The notes: a model not told the origin generated them from the sequence alone. A stretch of 64,000 nucleotides of DNA from Schistocephalus solidus (GCA_017591395.1 WEDG01004610.1:62001-126000); one strand, 5' to 3'. Positions 21,790 through 34,429 are shown, counted from the stretch's first letter. Numbers and translations: made by a program.

Positions 21790-24700
21790 CTTTCAATAAA
21801 GTGACTTAAAATGAGCCGGTGTGGTGAGGGATTTCATCAAACGCTTGAAAATCACGCCTCAATTGTGATATTTTATCATTTTTTTAACTTTTGCAATCAA
21901 TATGGTTTCACTATACACTGATAAATTGAATTGAATTACCTCTGTTGTTTGTCCTTTGCCTGTCTTTCCAAATGTCAGAAACCAAACCCCGAGCTTTCGA
22001 TGACACACATGTTCACCATCTGTCATATTTTAGAACAACCAAAACGAACCTTGTGTGTGCCATTAATAAATGACTAGTTTGATTTATTAATCACGTTGTA
22101 TTGCATTTCAAGTACTCGATAAATAAAAAGCTACAATTTTATCCCGTTTGGACACTTTTATTTTGAAATCAGCTTTTAATATATCCCTCCGCGGAAGACT
22201 TCGGGCTTTCTCTCCCTTTGTCAACTTGTTTGAAACGATGTTTGTTTTAGTTGATTACCCTTTTAGAGTGCACGGCGGCCAGCGTGCAACAGGTGGCATG
22301 GCGTGCGTTCTATTGAGTGTGAGCGGTTGTCTTGCAGGCATATGTACGTTGATTTATGATGATATACTTGCCCTCTATGACTCTTGATATGTCTCTTTTT
22401 GGTGTCTGAAATTGTGATTTCTAAATCGCGTCACCTTCAGTTTGTAGTTTTGCTGCCTGCGAATGGTAAGTTCGTGATTACTCTCTCTTGGCTGTCTTAT
22501 TATCCTGCTGAGCTTTGCTATATGATTTATATTCGGACAACTTCCAGCGCTGCATCTTTCTTGCGTTCGCAGGTTTGAGGTATACGTCTATACTCGATAG
22601 TTTCACTGATGGTTTCTACTGAAGCGATAGTGAAGGATTCTGCAGTGCACAGTTGTAAGTTTTGTGATGACCAAAGAGCTTCTAACTGCGCCTCGTGCAT
22701 GTAATTATCACTTAAAAATGTCTTTTATCTTTAGGATAAATGCGGCTACTGTGGAGTTCTCGTTCGGCACTTTCACCGATCTGGCATCGTTAACTTGGTA
22801 TGTCAGTGATTATTACCCTCTTGCTTTCTTACTTAATGCTGAAGTATTTGTATGATCATTTTGAATGTTGCACTCACTGTTGTGTGATTTTAGATGGTCG
22901 TGCTTTCCAAACCCTCACGCCTGACTGGCCGTTATTCTGTCTCCAGATACATCATCTCAATTGCCGAACTGCGTGCCATCTTTGTACAATTTACGCGTTT
23001 ATTGCCTAAATGAAGTGGATTTGTTGTTACATTGTTATCTTGTGGGTTGTAGGTCTGGCGGGGTAGTTGCCTAGTTTGCCTACTAGCAAGTGGATTGTCT
23101 GGCTTTGGTGGATGGCATCCAGTGCGTAGGGTGTCGTAGGTGGGGTGATGCACATATTCTTTCCCCTGTGGGCTGGTTGCGTGGAATTGGGTCAGCTTCG
23201 AATAACGCGATATGGCTTCATAGCGAATGTCGCTGTTTTCGCAAATTCGTTTTAAGATGGCCATTGAAACTTACCGGATTTCGTGGAATGCAGACATACC
23301 CCCAGGTGTGTCTTGAGCAGCTCCGGGATAGGAGTACATTATTTTCATGCCGGTCAACACTAATTTGTCGGGGACTTACTAGGTGAGATAACTAGAACTG
23401 CACGCGCTCAAAATTATGAGGTGTGACAACTGCAAACCCGTTTCCGTGTTTCTGGCTCTCTGTCAGCATATTATCATGGGAAAAACGAACATGTCAGTTC
23501 TGTATCTATTCTCTGTCTTCGGACCCAAATCCTCCAATGGGATCTCGGCGTTATTTTAGTATGCATCTTTAGGGAAGGACCTCGGAGATGCTTAGTCATA
23601 GGATGTTGATGCAGTCTTGCAATCTTGAGAAAATGCCCAGCGTATAATCGAAGCTAAGCTTCTTACCATCTGGGAATGTGCCACAGATCAGTTGCGGTGG
23701 TGAGATTACATCGACGTTCGTTGTTACTCGTAATCTGCCGGCGGTTGCTCTCTTAGAGGCTTCCGTCAGCGAGAAAGACCGACCCGGTTGTGTGCAGTCC
23801 TCAGGCCTCATGCTATTCGGTGCGCTATCAGTTCTCCCAACTTTTCCCCGATTAGCTTTTCAACCCTTGTTTTCACGACCTGAAATGCAGTAATTCGCTA
23901 TGGTCTTCGATCATACGGCTTTGTCTGGTTTTTTTCTGTATGCAATGACGTCTTCTCGTCCTTCACAGTTCATATGTTCCACTTGTAGGGAGAATAATAT
24001 ACTTCTATTTGCGGTTTCTATTCGAAAGGTTGTCACCACCCCTATTTGGTGCTGATGAAAGCTTCAACGTTGACAGTTGGGTGTCTCGTTTGTGTGACAC
24101 CCTGTTTACCACGAAGCGCGGTCATAGTACGCAACATAGTGGAGCCATCTTCGATCGTTCTTATCTTGCGTTTACCATAGCATGTTATCGCGTCATCTGC
24201 ATTGCTGATAGATGTCCCCTGTGTCATGAATCCTTTCGTGGTCGTGCATTGATGACCACCTAGTTCGACCCCGTTCGTGGACCACAAGAACAGATGCGAG
24301 GAGTGAAACCGGTGGTGGTCTTTTGATTTGTTAGTTGGTAGTGTGTGGTGTACGACGGATCTGTGGATGCCACCAAGGCCCACCCGGTCTCGGAGCTCCA
24401 GGTGACAATCAGGTCGTCAGCGGCCAGTAGGCTTAGGTTCACAGAATTCGCAAACCATGTACTTGACACATCAACTGACCTAGAGTATTGCCACTCCGTT
24501 AACACGGTAAAGCACCCAACTCGCCGGTTCTGTTCAGGAATTTAAAAGCTCGCATATCTCAAAGGCGCCCGGAATAAGTGTAGTACTTGCTTTTTTAATG
24601 TCCGAAACCTAGGTAAGCCTGAACAGCCACCGACTTTCCATCGCAATAACCTTGTCACTTCCCTGCCCCGCGGCTTCGTGCTAGGCTTTGCCTGTAACGA

Positions 24701-26480
24701 TCCCCAAAGTGCTCCAGAAGATGGCTGGACGTTCCAGAAGTAATTCAAGCGAACTCTTGGCGGCTAAGACCTCTTAAAAGCAGTCCTCGCATGCATGATT
24801 TATACATCCGACGGCTGATCTAATGCATGAGGTAGCCATCATAGATGGGGATGAACTGTTCCCAGGCTCGTAGCAGGAGCACAGGGTAAAAATAAAGTAT
24901 AGGAATTGCGATTTACGCGTTATTAAATGGTGTGTGGTTAAATACCGAGTTATGCTGGATCCGTGTGTCATATGACAAACTAATCCACACGAAGTCACCG
25001 TTCCATGGGGCACACGATGGAACTCGTCGGATTCGACCGACGAACTGGCCTCAAACTTTAGTAAACTATGGTTTGAAACAGAAACCCTTATTCACTAGCA
25101 ACACTGAGGTATGATTGGCTGGCGACGGGTTACAAACCGAAAATTGTCATCCCAACCTCTAATCTCCGTCGATACTTTCTCTGCTTGCACTTGTTTTCGC
25201 GAAGAGACTGTCTGCGAGGGCTCTTGAGAGAGTTTCAAAAAGTAAGGGATGCGCTTTTGTGTGTAGGAATATAGGTGGAAGTAAAATTACTAAGATTTCA
25301 AATGAACAATTCTGTGTGTCCTTCACTTGCTATCTGCCACCGAACGTGTTTTACTTAGGTGAAACCTCACCAAAAGAATTTGGAGAAATGAGTCCAACCA
25401 CTTTTAAGAACAGGTTTTCTATAAGCGTTAGTTATTCATTCCTCTTATGAATCTGACAATTCATCAGTATTATTTCAACGTTCAAGAAAGTGTAACGCAT
25501 CGACGCATCCTGATAACTGGACGGACCAAGGACCATTGCACTTTGCCTCTAACCTCCCGGTTGAAGCCTTCGCAGATGATTGCTTAGTGAAGCCCAGCAA
25601 GTTAGCCCGAAAGTTACGGAAAAAAGTGAGGGAGTGTGGAATTGCGCCGGGGTTGCCTGACAATGACAGATAAATCGTAAATGGCCAGTTCAGTCTCCCT
25701 TGACTTGTCCGTAAGTTTTTCCATACCGTAACTGAAAGAGTACTGCCGAAGACAGAGGAGACTGGGACGGCCATCTCTGAATCTTTAGCCAGCATTATCC
25801 AACCTTGGACTTGCAGAACCTAGAATTTCAACCCTGGGTCTTTGGCCCTGTCATTGAGCCATGGGCTCATTGTATTGTCGGTCATAAATCTGTTGTGATC
25901 CATTGTTTTACTGGCTAGCTGTATAGATACCTTACATAGTACGCAATGGCACATCTTCATACTATCTTCTAACAGCTGCCTCTTTTAACTCCCTTATTTT
26001 ATAAATCTTGGAAAGTCGACGCGTAACGTTTAAATCTTAAATGATCTGTCTGCCGGCAGGTTTTACTAAGCCAGTCAGTGTAAGAAGAAGTACACGGTGT
26101 AAATAACGTTGCCACTTGATACTGATGGTGTCACATGAGATTGACGTCCACCGGTCTGATCTGTGTGAGCTGCGTTTTACCTCTGCGTTTCCGTCTAGAA
26201 ACCACGCAGTCGTCAGCATAGCCACGAACAAGAGATAATTGACAAGTGCTAGTGTCAAGCGAAATCGGTTAACGTTGATCCTGTGGGATTTTTGACGGAT
26301 CTCCGCCCAAGAAAACAGCGCGCGGTAGGCCGTCTGCGTGATTATACCTGTTTTGATGATGCAAAAGTGCATCTGAACCCCCGACTGATCGTGGCTGCTA
26401 ACAAAATTTACGGGTTTGCATCGGCCTGCTGGGTTGTTTAAAACTGTGCCCAGCAGACTAGCATTCGGTCGGCCGTGCAG
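21790..26480. other. 4.7 kb with no recognised gene or element
   Basis: Short ORFs of 60-110 codons occur on both strands, but none shows a domain, codon pattern or splice-bounded exon I can defend. The stretch 22932-23264 (minus) is Pro/Asn/Gln-rich. The region is probably old repeat sequence or intergenic. Confidence 0.35.
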
Positions 26481-26481
26481 A

Positions 26482-26505
26482 TTTTCACAAGTGGGTCAAA
26501 GGAAT
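26482..26505. repeat. 24-nt direct repeat partner of 26778-26801
   Basis: TTTTCACAAGTGGGTCAAAG then GAAT, differing by one base from 26778-26801. It is probably the body of a second, headless SINE copy. Confidence 0.5.
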
Positions 26506-26695
26506 CATTCAAATCTGCCAAAAACCCTCTACTAATTAATTGTGCCTGCTAGTCATCTGGTGGATTCTAGATTGATTTTTTTAGGAAATTCTGTCTGGGC
26601 AGTCAGCTTACTGTATCAGAATTGGTTGATTCCTTACGTTACAGAAGGCTTGGCGGGTAACTTGACCCAAGTGTGTTTAAACTGACGGCTCCCGG

Positions 26696-26801
26696 TGTGG
26701 CCTGGTATCTCAGTTGGCTAGGGCGTTGGCTGTACTAAAGCCTTCCCATTGCTGGCATGGATTCAAATCCTACCGAGTTTTTCACAAGTGGGCCAAAGGA
26801 A
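26696..26801 (+). mobile_element. tRNA-like SINE head with short tail
   Basis: TGGTATCTCAGTTGGCTAGG (26703-26722) resembles a pol III A box, and GGATTCAAATCC (26759-26770) a B box, about 40 bp apart as in tRNAs. The 5' end GGCCTGGTATCTCAGTTGG is like tRNA-Ile/Val. The anticodon arm does not fold well, so this is not a functional tRNA. It is followed by TTTTCACAAGTGGGCCAAAG, a block that recurs at 26482. Confidence 0.55.
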
Positions 26802-29285
26802 TACAGTAATTTGGTAATTTCTTCAGTTTCGATGGTGAACTTGCGCACGGATAAAAATGCTCAATAACTATACCTATAGTCTACACCGGATTTCGCCTGA
26901 CCACACCGCATTTAAAGCTTTCCTTTTCCTATTCTTCCGCCTCTTCGATTTCCAACCTGGTTCTCTGGCATGAATAATCACATTCACTCATGGGTTAAAC
27001 ACGATAAGAGCCTACCTGGTGCTTACTGATATTTTGGTGAGAATAAGCCCCTTATGTAGGCCAAGTGTAGGCTCTGAACAGGTGGTGTCTGATGGGGTGA
27101 AGTGGCATGCAGGCCCAAGCTGTGAGAGCTGGTATGTGTGCTGTTGCGCCTATCCCCTTGCGGTTGTGTTAAACTCCTGGTGAAGTGCCTTTTAAGGATC
27201 AGGCAGTATGACAGTACGCTTAGTGCGTACCATGCCATGCAAGCCTCCTGTGACCGATAACGTATCCGGTCTTCTTGGCTTTGTGTTGACACCGGGCATG
27301 GGCGGGGGAGAGAAGAAAGTGCGGCAGATGCTGTATAAGTCTATTATCACTTAAAAATAAGTCATACGCAAGTCACTAGGTTTGATTTCAGTCTGCTGAA
27401 GCACGCAGTTGACATTGTCAACTCCGGCGATCAAACTGTCCGGAACGGCTCCTTTATGGCAACGGAAAACGTTATCCATCACGTAATCAAATAAAAACCC
27501 TGGAGTTCGAGTTCCCAATACCGACGTTCACTTTAGATGTCATTCCTAAATTCGGGATTGTTAAGTTCCCACACAACGAACATCCGTCAGATAATTTCCG
27601 CATCATTAGGATCCACCTCCAGCTATGGTGGGTGAAACGTTTAGGTCACTTTTCCGAGACTGGTCAAAACTGATAACATATTAATTAAAAAACCCAACCA
27701 ATGCAATTATTCAGGTAATTCAGCCTTGTTTGCACTGCTGATTCTGCGCCCAACTGTCGGACTTCTGCAGCATAACTTGAATGTACCTAAAAAACGAAAA
27801 ACCTATGAAGAGGCAGACTGTGTTGTCTACTGTTCACACACTCCTAAACTATTTTTGGGGTGCCGCCCAATGCCTGGACAGAAATTTACAAAACATGACT
27901 TGCAGCAAGGGGCGCGTGACTGACACGGTCACGCGACCGCCACCGCACAAATCTCGCTTCCAGTTTATATATAAGAGATTACACTAGCCTAGCCAAAACT
28001 TTGCAGTGTAAACCCACCTTCAGGCAGTCCAATTAAATAAAGCTGCAAGCCAACGGAGTCCAACTCATTTGTCGCAACCCACGAAGAGTAGTGATCTTTT
28101 TCCTCTTTATTAGCGCCAAGGCCTGGTCTAGGTCGAGGAAGAGGGCTTGGTGGAAATAACATATCGTTTTTACCCTCTTCCGAATCTATGAATCACTGTC
28201 CACTGGAAGAAGCGGCATGCTAAACCTAACGTTCAACTGATCGTCCTTACTGTAAGTAAACTAAAATCGATGGGTGCTATAAAATGCCAACAACCTGAAC
28301 AAAACGCTCCGTATACTCTTAGATAAGCAGTCCGTTTTTATGTTACCAGTCTGACGAACTATCATGATGCTATTTGTCTCTGTACCAGCGATTGTAGGAT
28401 ACCGATCCCAGACAAGGAGTCACTATAGGTTAGTTATTGACTCTTCTTCCAGTCCAGCTGTATTGGATAGCGTCGGTGTCAGACAAGGTTCGTGAGGGGT
28501 TATAGATACCACCAATGCTGTTTATAGGCACCTTGTAAAATTGTAATCGGATCTGACGAAATGGGATGCAGAAGCAAGAGTTCCCAAAATACAAGTCAGA
28601 AAAGACCAACTAGGTTGGATAAGCCTCTACTGAGACAAAAGAGCATACATGAGGCTAAGCAAGCAGTTGCCGCAAGTGCCCTCACCAGCCAGTACCCTCA
28701 CCAGTGGACATTCTTAGTCTCCACCGCGTGCCTCCTTACCACCTGCAGCCAAGCAGCGAATTATTCAGTTTGCTTAATTTCAATTTCCCGTGAGGCTAGT
28801 GTTAAGTCTCATGGGATCTAAACAGTAAATTGACTGGGAAAATGAAGCGGCAAGAAATGCTGCATAATAAAGCAGCGTCAATTCTGATCGTGGGAACGGG
28901 TTGCCAAAAATCTTCTAAACTTCATTGATGCGATGGTGTTCAGAAGCTCTGATTTATTCACGCCCAAGACAAGGTTCATAAATAGCTTAGCGATCACACG
29001 ACAGTCCTTTCATGTGCCCCGTAACTGGTAGTCCTAAGAAACGACGAAACGATCAATGCTCATGTCCATAACTGGATAAGAATCCTTTCCTCAGAGTAAA
29101 CCGAACTCGACAGAAACTTGAGTTAAAGGTTATGACAGATCGAACACACGTGATGACGTCGGGTAGATTCGCTTTGTAGGAATATCTTCGAGCGGAGGTC
29201 AGCAGTCAATATTTCTTCTAATAATCTATCTTTCGAATAACAAGACCTCAAATGTCATATCGGGTTACTGATACTTCAGTGCCTA
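26802..29285. other. No recognised gene
   Basis: The 27023-27300 minus strand has a broken but coding-like reading (PGVNTKPRRPDTLSVTGG, LHGMVRTKRTVILPDP). It is probably a repeat remnant I cannot assign. A short perfect palindrome and TATA-like string lie at 27913-27975. Otherwise nothing. Confidence 0.35.
27913..27935. promoter_or_regulatory. Perfect 8-bp palindrome CGCGTGAC/GTCACGCG
   Basis: Two 8-base arms separated by seven bases; 31 bp downstream lies TATATATAAG (27966-27975). The arrangement resembles a small promoter, but no convincing gene follows on the plus strand, so the regulatory call is weak. Confidence 0.25.
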
Positions 29286-30221
29286 CTATGAAGCTCCCAG
29301 AGTGGATGTGGTCTCTAGGATGGTGGAAGTAATGGAATTGATGCCAGGAGTGAGGGTGGGGGAGTCTGAAGGAGGGTTGGCAGAATTTGACGTAGAAATT
29401 GGAATTGTCTGCTTGTTGGTGCATTGCGTCCGAAGATGTTCAACCAGGCCAATTCGCGCGCGGAAGATGCGATGACAGCGTGGGCATGTTGGCAGGGCCT
29501 GGGCATCGACGATGTTGGCCCGGGGCGCTGGTGAATTTCGTGCCGCTCTTTTGGCCTTGGTGGCGGCGATCCCATTGGCCTCATAGATTGCTGAACCAGT
29601 CTTCACGGATCTTCTCCATGCTGGTGTATCCTGGGCGAGGTCCTCCCAGGTCGCCGGGTTGATTTGCAGATACTTCAGCGATTGCTTCAAAGTGTCCTTG
29701 TAGCGTCGTTTATGACCTCCCTGTCGGTGAGAACCCGTAGCGACATCTCTGTAGAAAAGGCGTTTGGGTAGTCGCTTGTCGTCCATTCTTACTAGGTGAC
29801 CGCTCCACCGCAGTTGCACATGCCTCAGCCTGGCGTGGAAGCTGAGGATTCCGGTCCACTCCAGGACTTCCGTGTCCGTGATCCTGTCTTGCCATCTCAG
29901 CTTCAGTGTTCTGCAGAGGCAGCTGAGGTGAAAGTGATTCAGCTTCCTGGCTTGGTTCGAGTAGATGGTCCAGGTCTCCGCTCCATAATGGAGTGTCGTC
30001 AAGACGACGGCCTTGTACATCTTCAGTTTGGTGCTTAGGTGAATACCATGGCGATTCCACACGGAGGCCTGCAGCCGGCCGAAGGCCTGACTAGCTTTGG
30101 ATATCCGTTGGGCAACCTCGTCATCGATTCTCGTGCTGCGTGACAGCGTGCTTCCTAGATAAGCGAAGTTTTCCACGTTTTCAGTTGAGCACCGTTGACA
30201 TTGATTCGGGGGGCATTGCAT
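29286..30221 (-). pseudogene. RTE C-terminal region with one C2HC/C2H2-like finger
   Basis: A 311-codon frame. It reads [93 protein letters not shown], then [22 protein letters not shown] (a zinc finger ending in Cys) and a Ser/Thr/Pro tail. This is the typical thumb and tail of flatworm RTE-like proteins. It is open by itself but disconnected from the RT frame. Confidence 0.85.
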
Positions 30222-30274
30222 TTCACGCTGGGCGGCGGCTGGCGCATGACAACCTTTTTGGCTGTAAAGTTTGT

Positions 30275-31493
30275 TTATCCAAAATCGGCGCAGCCTTCGG
30301 TGAAGAGGTCCATACTCCTTTGAATGTCCTCCTCCGTCACGGTGTTAAGGGCGCAGTCATCCGCGAAGAGCAAGTCATGGACTGCAGTCGTAGACACGCC
30401 CGTTGTGGCCTGCATACGCCGACTGTTGAGAAGGTGCCCGTCAGTTCTGTAGGCCATGCGGATACCAGGCTGCTCCTCACGGTAGGCTTCCATCAGCATA
30501 GCAGAGAACGAAAGACTAGACAGGGTGGGAGCCAATACGCAGCCCTCCTTCACTCCGTTGGTCACTGCGAATGCTTCGGATACCGTCCCGTTGGCAGTGA
30601 CGTGCGCCGTAATCCCGTCATGAAGCTGACGCACCACGTGCGTGAACCGCTCAGAACAGTCACATTTCTGCATTATTTGCCAATGTTCGTCGCGATTCAC
30701 CGTATCAAAGGCCTTCGCATCTCCTGGCACTTCTCTTGAAGCTGCCGGGCGCAAAGACCTTATCGGTTGTTCCACTGTGTCGGTGGAAGCCACATTGTCT
30801 TTCCGGGAGCAGGCCCTGATCTAGGTGACCGTTCAGACGATTGAGAAGGATACGGGCGAAGATCTTCCCGGCGATGTTGAGCAACGCAATGCCCCTTTGA
30901 TTATCACAGAGTTGCCGGTTCCTCTTCCGTTTGTAGAGATGGACGATGGTTGCGTCTTTGAAATCCTGAGGAAATTGTCCTTGGTGCCACATCTCCTCTA
31001 AGAGTGTTGTGAGTTCTGCCATCGGCCGGGGCCCACCGTGCTTGTAGACTTCTGGTGGGATTGCGTCGGATCCCAGTGCTTTACCGCTGGAAATCTGCTG
31101 CACGGCCCGGATTGTTTCTGGTAGGGAAGGCGGCAGATCCAGATCATTGTTCTTGTCCACTTGAGGGAGCCGGTCAATGGCAGCATCGGAGATGGATGAT
31201 GAGCAATTAAGGACACTTCTGATGTGCTTGGCCCAGCGCTTCAGCATTTGCGATTTCTCTCTCAGCCGTGTTGATCCGTCAGAGCTGAGCAGTGGTGCGG
31301 TCCCCTTGATACATGGGCCGTAGATCGCCTGGATGGCTTTGAAAAAGTTTGTCATTTCATTGCGTTCCGCATAGCCCTGGATTTCCTCAGCTTTTCGGAG
31401 CATCCAGGCGTCCTGCATCTTCCTCAGCCGTTGTTGTACAAGGCGGCGGCTTCTGAAGAAGGCTGCATTGGTGGCGTTAGTCCCAAGGTCCAT
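30275..31493 (-). pseudogene. RTE reverse transcriptase, copy 1
   Basis: 31493-30705 holds MQDAWMLRKAEEIQGYAERN, FKAIQAIYGP, GKALGSDAIPPEVYKHGG, FPQDFKDATIVHLYKRK and QRGIALLNIAGKIFARILLN. After a shift, 30793-30275 holds AKAFDTVNRDEHW (motif A remnant), NGVKEGCVLAP (motif B) and [10 protein letters not shown] (motif C intact). A 34-bp deletion at about 30717 removes the FVDLT half of motif A with its catalytic Asp and shifts the frame. Confidence 0.85.
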
Positions 31494-31808
31494 GTAGGCT
31501 TTGTGTAGTCCATTCTTCTCCGCGAGTAAGTTGCTGATCTCGGCGTCATTTTCGTCAGACCAGTCCTGGTGTTGATGTCATGCGCGTAAGAGGACTTCGA
31601 GGGCGGTGGACTGGATGTCATTTCGCAGTTGACACCATCGTGTCTCCAAGGTAGCATTATAAGCTGGAGCATGTAAGTCCTCCATTTTCTCGGTTCTTTG
31701 GTTGCTGAAATCAAAGCAGATAGCAGGCAAATTTAATAAAATAGTATTTACCTTACCAGGCGGCCTCTTACTTTGGGCCTTCGTCGGGGGTTGCAGTCGG
31801 AGCCTCAT
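31424..31808 (-). pseudogene. RTE linker between endonuclease and RT (broken)
   Basis: Two overlapping frames, 31808-31578 and 31714-31424, carry RLRLQPPTKAQSKRPPGKVN, a short divergent insert, LHAPAYNATLETRWCQLRND and QSTALEVLLR. This is the usual RTE linker with one or two frameshifts. Confidence 0.65.
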
Positions 31809-32564
31809 CTAGGAGATGACGAGGTGGTGATCTGTCCAACCATCGGCATCGGGGATCGCCTTGGTTACAAGCACGTCCTGTAGATCTCGCATCCGGACGA
31901 GAAAATAGTCCAGCAGATGCCAGCGCCGTGACCGACGGTGCATCCACGTGGTATTCTCCCGCGTCGGAAGGCGGAAGAAGGTGTTGGTCTGCAGGAGACG
32001 GTGTTCCGCACGCGTGCGCAGAAGAAGGATGCCGTTATCGTTACAGCTACCAAGACCGTGGGGACCCAGCACTCCCTGCCAGGCAGCGTGGTCCGTCCCG
32101 ACGCGGGCGTTGAAGTCACCAAGGACAATTAACTTGTCCACCTTCGACACAATCTTCAGCAAGGCGTGCAGGACGTCGTAGAATTTGTCCTTCGCCGCAT
32201 CAGAGCTCGTCATTGGGGGAGCGTAGGCGCTGATGATGGTGGCGAACTGGTCTCCCCGAAGAGGCAGGCGGAGGCTCATCAGGCGATCATTGCTACCCTG
32301 CGGCAGACAGGGCAGACGTCCCACAATGTCGTTCCAGATGGCAAAGGCAACAATAGCGTCGCGTCCGTCTGCCTTTGGCCGGCCGCTCCAGAAGAAGGTG
32401 TAGCCGGCACCCACCTCCTCCAGCTGACCCTGCTCAGAGAATCGGGTCTCGCTGAGAGCAGCACTGTCCACCTTGTAGCGCGCCAGTTCCCGAGCGACTA
32501 GCGCCGTCACTAAATAGGGCTGCTCGGACATCCCAGACGGCTGCCGAACTCCACTATGGGTCAC
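31809..32564 (-). CDS. RTE-like endonuclease ORF lacking the usual N-terminus
   Basis: A 251-codon open frame. Motifs: [14 protein letters not shown] (catalytic Glu), [68 protein letters not shown], and WTDHHLVIS at the end (Asp-His). The first motif of the fold (AWNVRSLL, containing the metal-site Asn) is missing. The ORF instead starts [18 protein letters not shown], produced by an in-frame 261-bp deletion visible by comparison with 37965-38225. Nuclease activity is therefore doubtful despite the open frame. Confidence 0.8.
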   Translation of the reverse strand: MTHSGVRQPSGMSEQPYLVTALVARELARYKVDSAALSETRFSEQGQLEEVGAGYTFFWSGRPKADGRDAIVAFAIWNDIVGRLPCLPQGSNDRLMSLRLPLRGDQFATIISAYAPPMTSSDAAKDKFYDVLHALLKIVSKVDKLIVLGDFNARVGTDHAAWQGVLGPHGLGSCNDNGILLLRTRAEHRLLQTNTFFRLPTRENTTWMHRRSRRWHLLDYFLVRMRDLQDVLVTKAIPDADGWTDHHLVIS

Positions 32565-32905
32565 GGTTTTGTTTTAGTGGGAGAACGACCCAAGCTAGCC
32601 TGGGCCGCCTACGGGGTTGCTGTCGCTCCCACCGTAGAGCTTTTTGAGAGGGTGGAGGTGGTAAGTTCGGGAGTCAGACATACCGGGTTTGGAGGCACAC
32701 ACAACACCGGAGACCCTCACCTGGTTTAGCCCGCCGGTCATGACGATTGCCCGGGGTGTGGCCGCTTGGAAGGACCCAACTTCGAGGAGCCACAGCTAAG
32801 AGTTGGGTACCAGTTAGAGGCAGTCACAGGAGCATTCACCACCTGTACGAGACAAATGGAGCGACCAAATGCTATCTGTGTGGTGCTACCCCTAACTCGT
32901 AACCC
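32516..32905 (-). repeat. RTE 5' leader, copy 1
   Basis: Upstream of the copy-1 ORF. Near-identical blocks (TTTAGTGGGAGAACGACC, GGGGTGTGGCCGC, GAGACAAATGGAGCGACC) recur at 38226-38493 and 38808-39190. The initiator used by copies 1 and 3 (MTHSGV) lies at the edge of this leader. Confidence 0.8.
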
Positions 32906-33059
32906 TTTACGATAGTTCGACCGTTGATTTCGACGATGTCCACCGTATGCTCTGCGGAAGGGTGGTGCGGGGACGATGATATGCGCGTGAACTCGTTTTA
33001 AGTGATAGTAGCCTTGCGCTGTAGCTACCGCACGCTCTCCTCCTCCCCCACCTGAACCC

Positions 33060-34360
33060 GGTGTCATGACAGAGTCAAGAAGACCGGAGGCGGGGGAGGA
33101 CGTAGTTGGCTGGCGCAGCCGGAGCCGCCCCTGCGTGTACTACCACACCTGACTCGGATCCCATGGAGTGGGTATGCCATAAAGGCCGCATTAAGAAGGA
33201 AACATTGCAGCCTGACTCTCAGTCCGCTAGTCATCCACTCCACACAAAACACACATTGGTCTGACCACGCGGTTCGAGTTATCCAGTCAGTTGGCAACCT
33301 TCCAAGCCACGGCTTTTAGCGCACAGTGATAGTTTCAAGCGCGTCAGATTGTTTATAGGGAGGAAAATGCGCTGCACTGTCGATCTCACTGCCTCCTCCA
33401 CCCCCACAGTCAAACCGCTGTCCGAGCCTGTCAGTTGTCTGAAGCGGAAGTGGGCGCAGCTGCTGGTGACCTCATCTACGTGTACTTCCTATGCGACCTG
33501 GCCCCCCAAACTCAAGCACCAGGATTTCACACAACAGGGGGTTGAACGGCTTACATCTCCCATGTGTGAGATAGACAGAGGTCACGTTAAGAAGGAGCCA
33601 TCGCAGCCTGCCTCTCAGACCACCAGTCAGCCACTCCACACAACACACATTGGACTAACTGCGAGGTCTGAGTGTAATTGTCAGTTGGCAACCTTCCAAC
33701 CGCGGCGCTTAACGTTACCGCACACTCTTATCCTCCCCAACCTTAGCCCGGTCTCACGACACAGACAATAAGACCGGAGATGGAAGAGGGCGCAGGTGGC
33801 TGGCGCGGCCGGAGCCGCCCCTCAGCGTACCACCCCACCTGGCTCTGATCCCACGGAGTGGGAGTGCCATAAAGACCACATTAAGAAGGAGCCATTGCAG
33901 CTTGACTCTCAGTCCGCCAGTCAGCCACTCCACACAAAACACACATTTGGCTAACCACGCGGTTCGAGTTATCCCGTCAGTTGGCAACCTTCAAAGCCAC
34001 GACTTTTAGCGCACCGTGATAGTTTCAAGCGCGTCAGATTGTTTATAGTGATTAAAATGCGCTGAGCTGTCGACCCCTCTCTCTCCCCCAACCCCACCAT
34101 CAGACCACTGTCCGAGCCGGTCAGTTGCCTGATGTGGGAGTGGGCGCATTGGCTGACGGATCAGCGTACACGTCTTCGCGCGCCACAGCACGATCTGGCC
34201 CCCTTATTGCACACAGGGGATATGGAGCAGCCATCGCCGCCTGACTCCCAGTCCACTGGTCGGCCACTCGACACACACAGCAAATACACTGATCCGACGG
34301 CATTGTCCGGTGTAATCGTCAGATTGGCAGCCTTCCCAGCCACGGTTTCTAGGAAACAGT
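33060..34360. repeat. Degenerate tandem repeat, about four units
   Basis: The landmark GCAGCCTGACTCTCAGTCCG followed by CCACTCCACAC recurs near 33203, 33600, 33893 and 34230, with GTCAGTTGGCAACCTTC after it. Units 1 and 3 (offset 690) are most alike, as are 2 and 4, suggesting a dimeric 0.69-kb unit made of two diverged halves. It lies between the 5' leader of RTE copy 1 and the finger-encoding end of copy 2. Confidence 0.75.
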
Positions 34361-34429
34361 GATATACTAGGTACATGGTGATTGTGAGGGTCTTGTCGAT
34401 GTATTGGTGTAGATAGTGTGTGCTGATGT

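Larger units (their letters stand above)
29286..32564 (-). mobile_element. RTE-like LINE copy 1, nearly complete, broken
   Basis: Endonuclease, linker, RT and tail lie in order on the minus strand in at least four frames. The order and motifs ([26 protein letters not shown], a single zinc finger at the end) are those of RTE-clade elements found in flatworms. Compared with copy 2 it has a 34-bp deletion in RT motif A near 30717 and a shortened tail with one finger. Confidence 0.88.

Noticed and set aside
22932..23386. Overlapping ORFs of 98-110 codons on both strands
   Set aside because: No motif or splice context, and opposite-strand overlap suggests chance open frames.
30140..30739. 199-codon plus-strand ORF
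   Set aside because: Antisense shadow of the RTE copy 1 RT and thumb.
33060..34360. CRISPR-like array
   Set aside because: Units are hundreds of bases long and diverged with no short repeat/spacer pattern, and the genome is eukaryotic.
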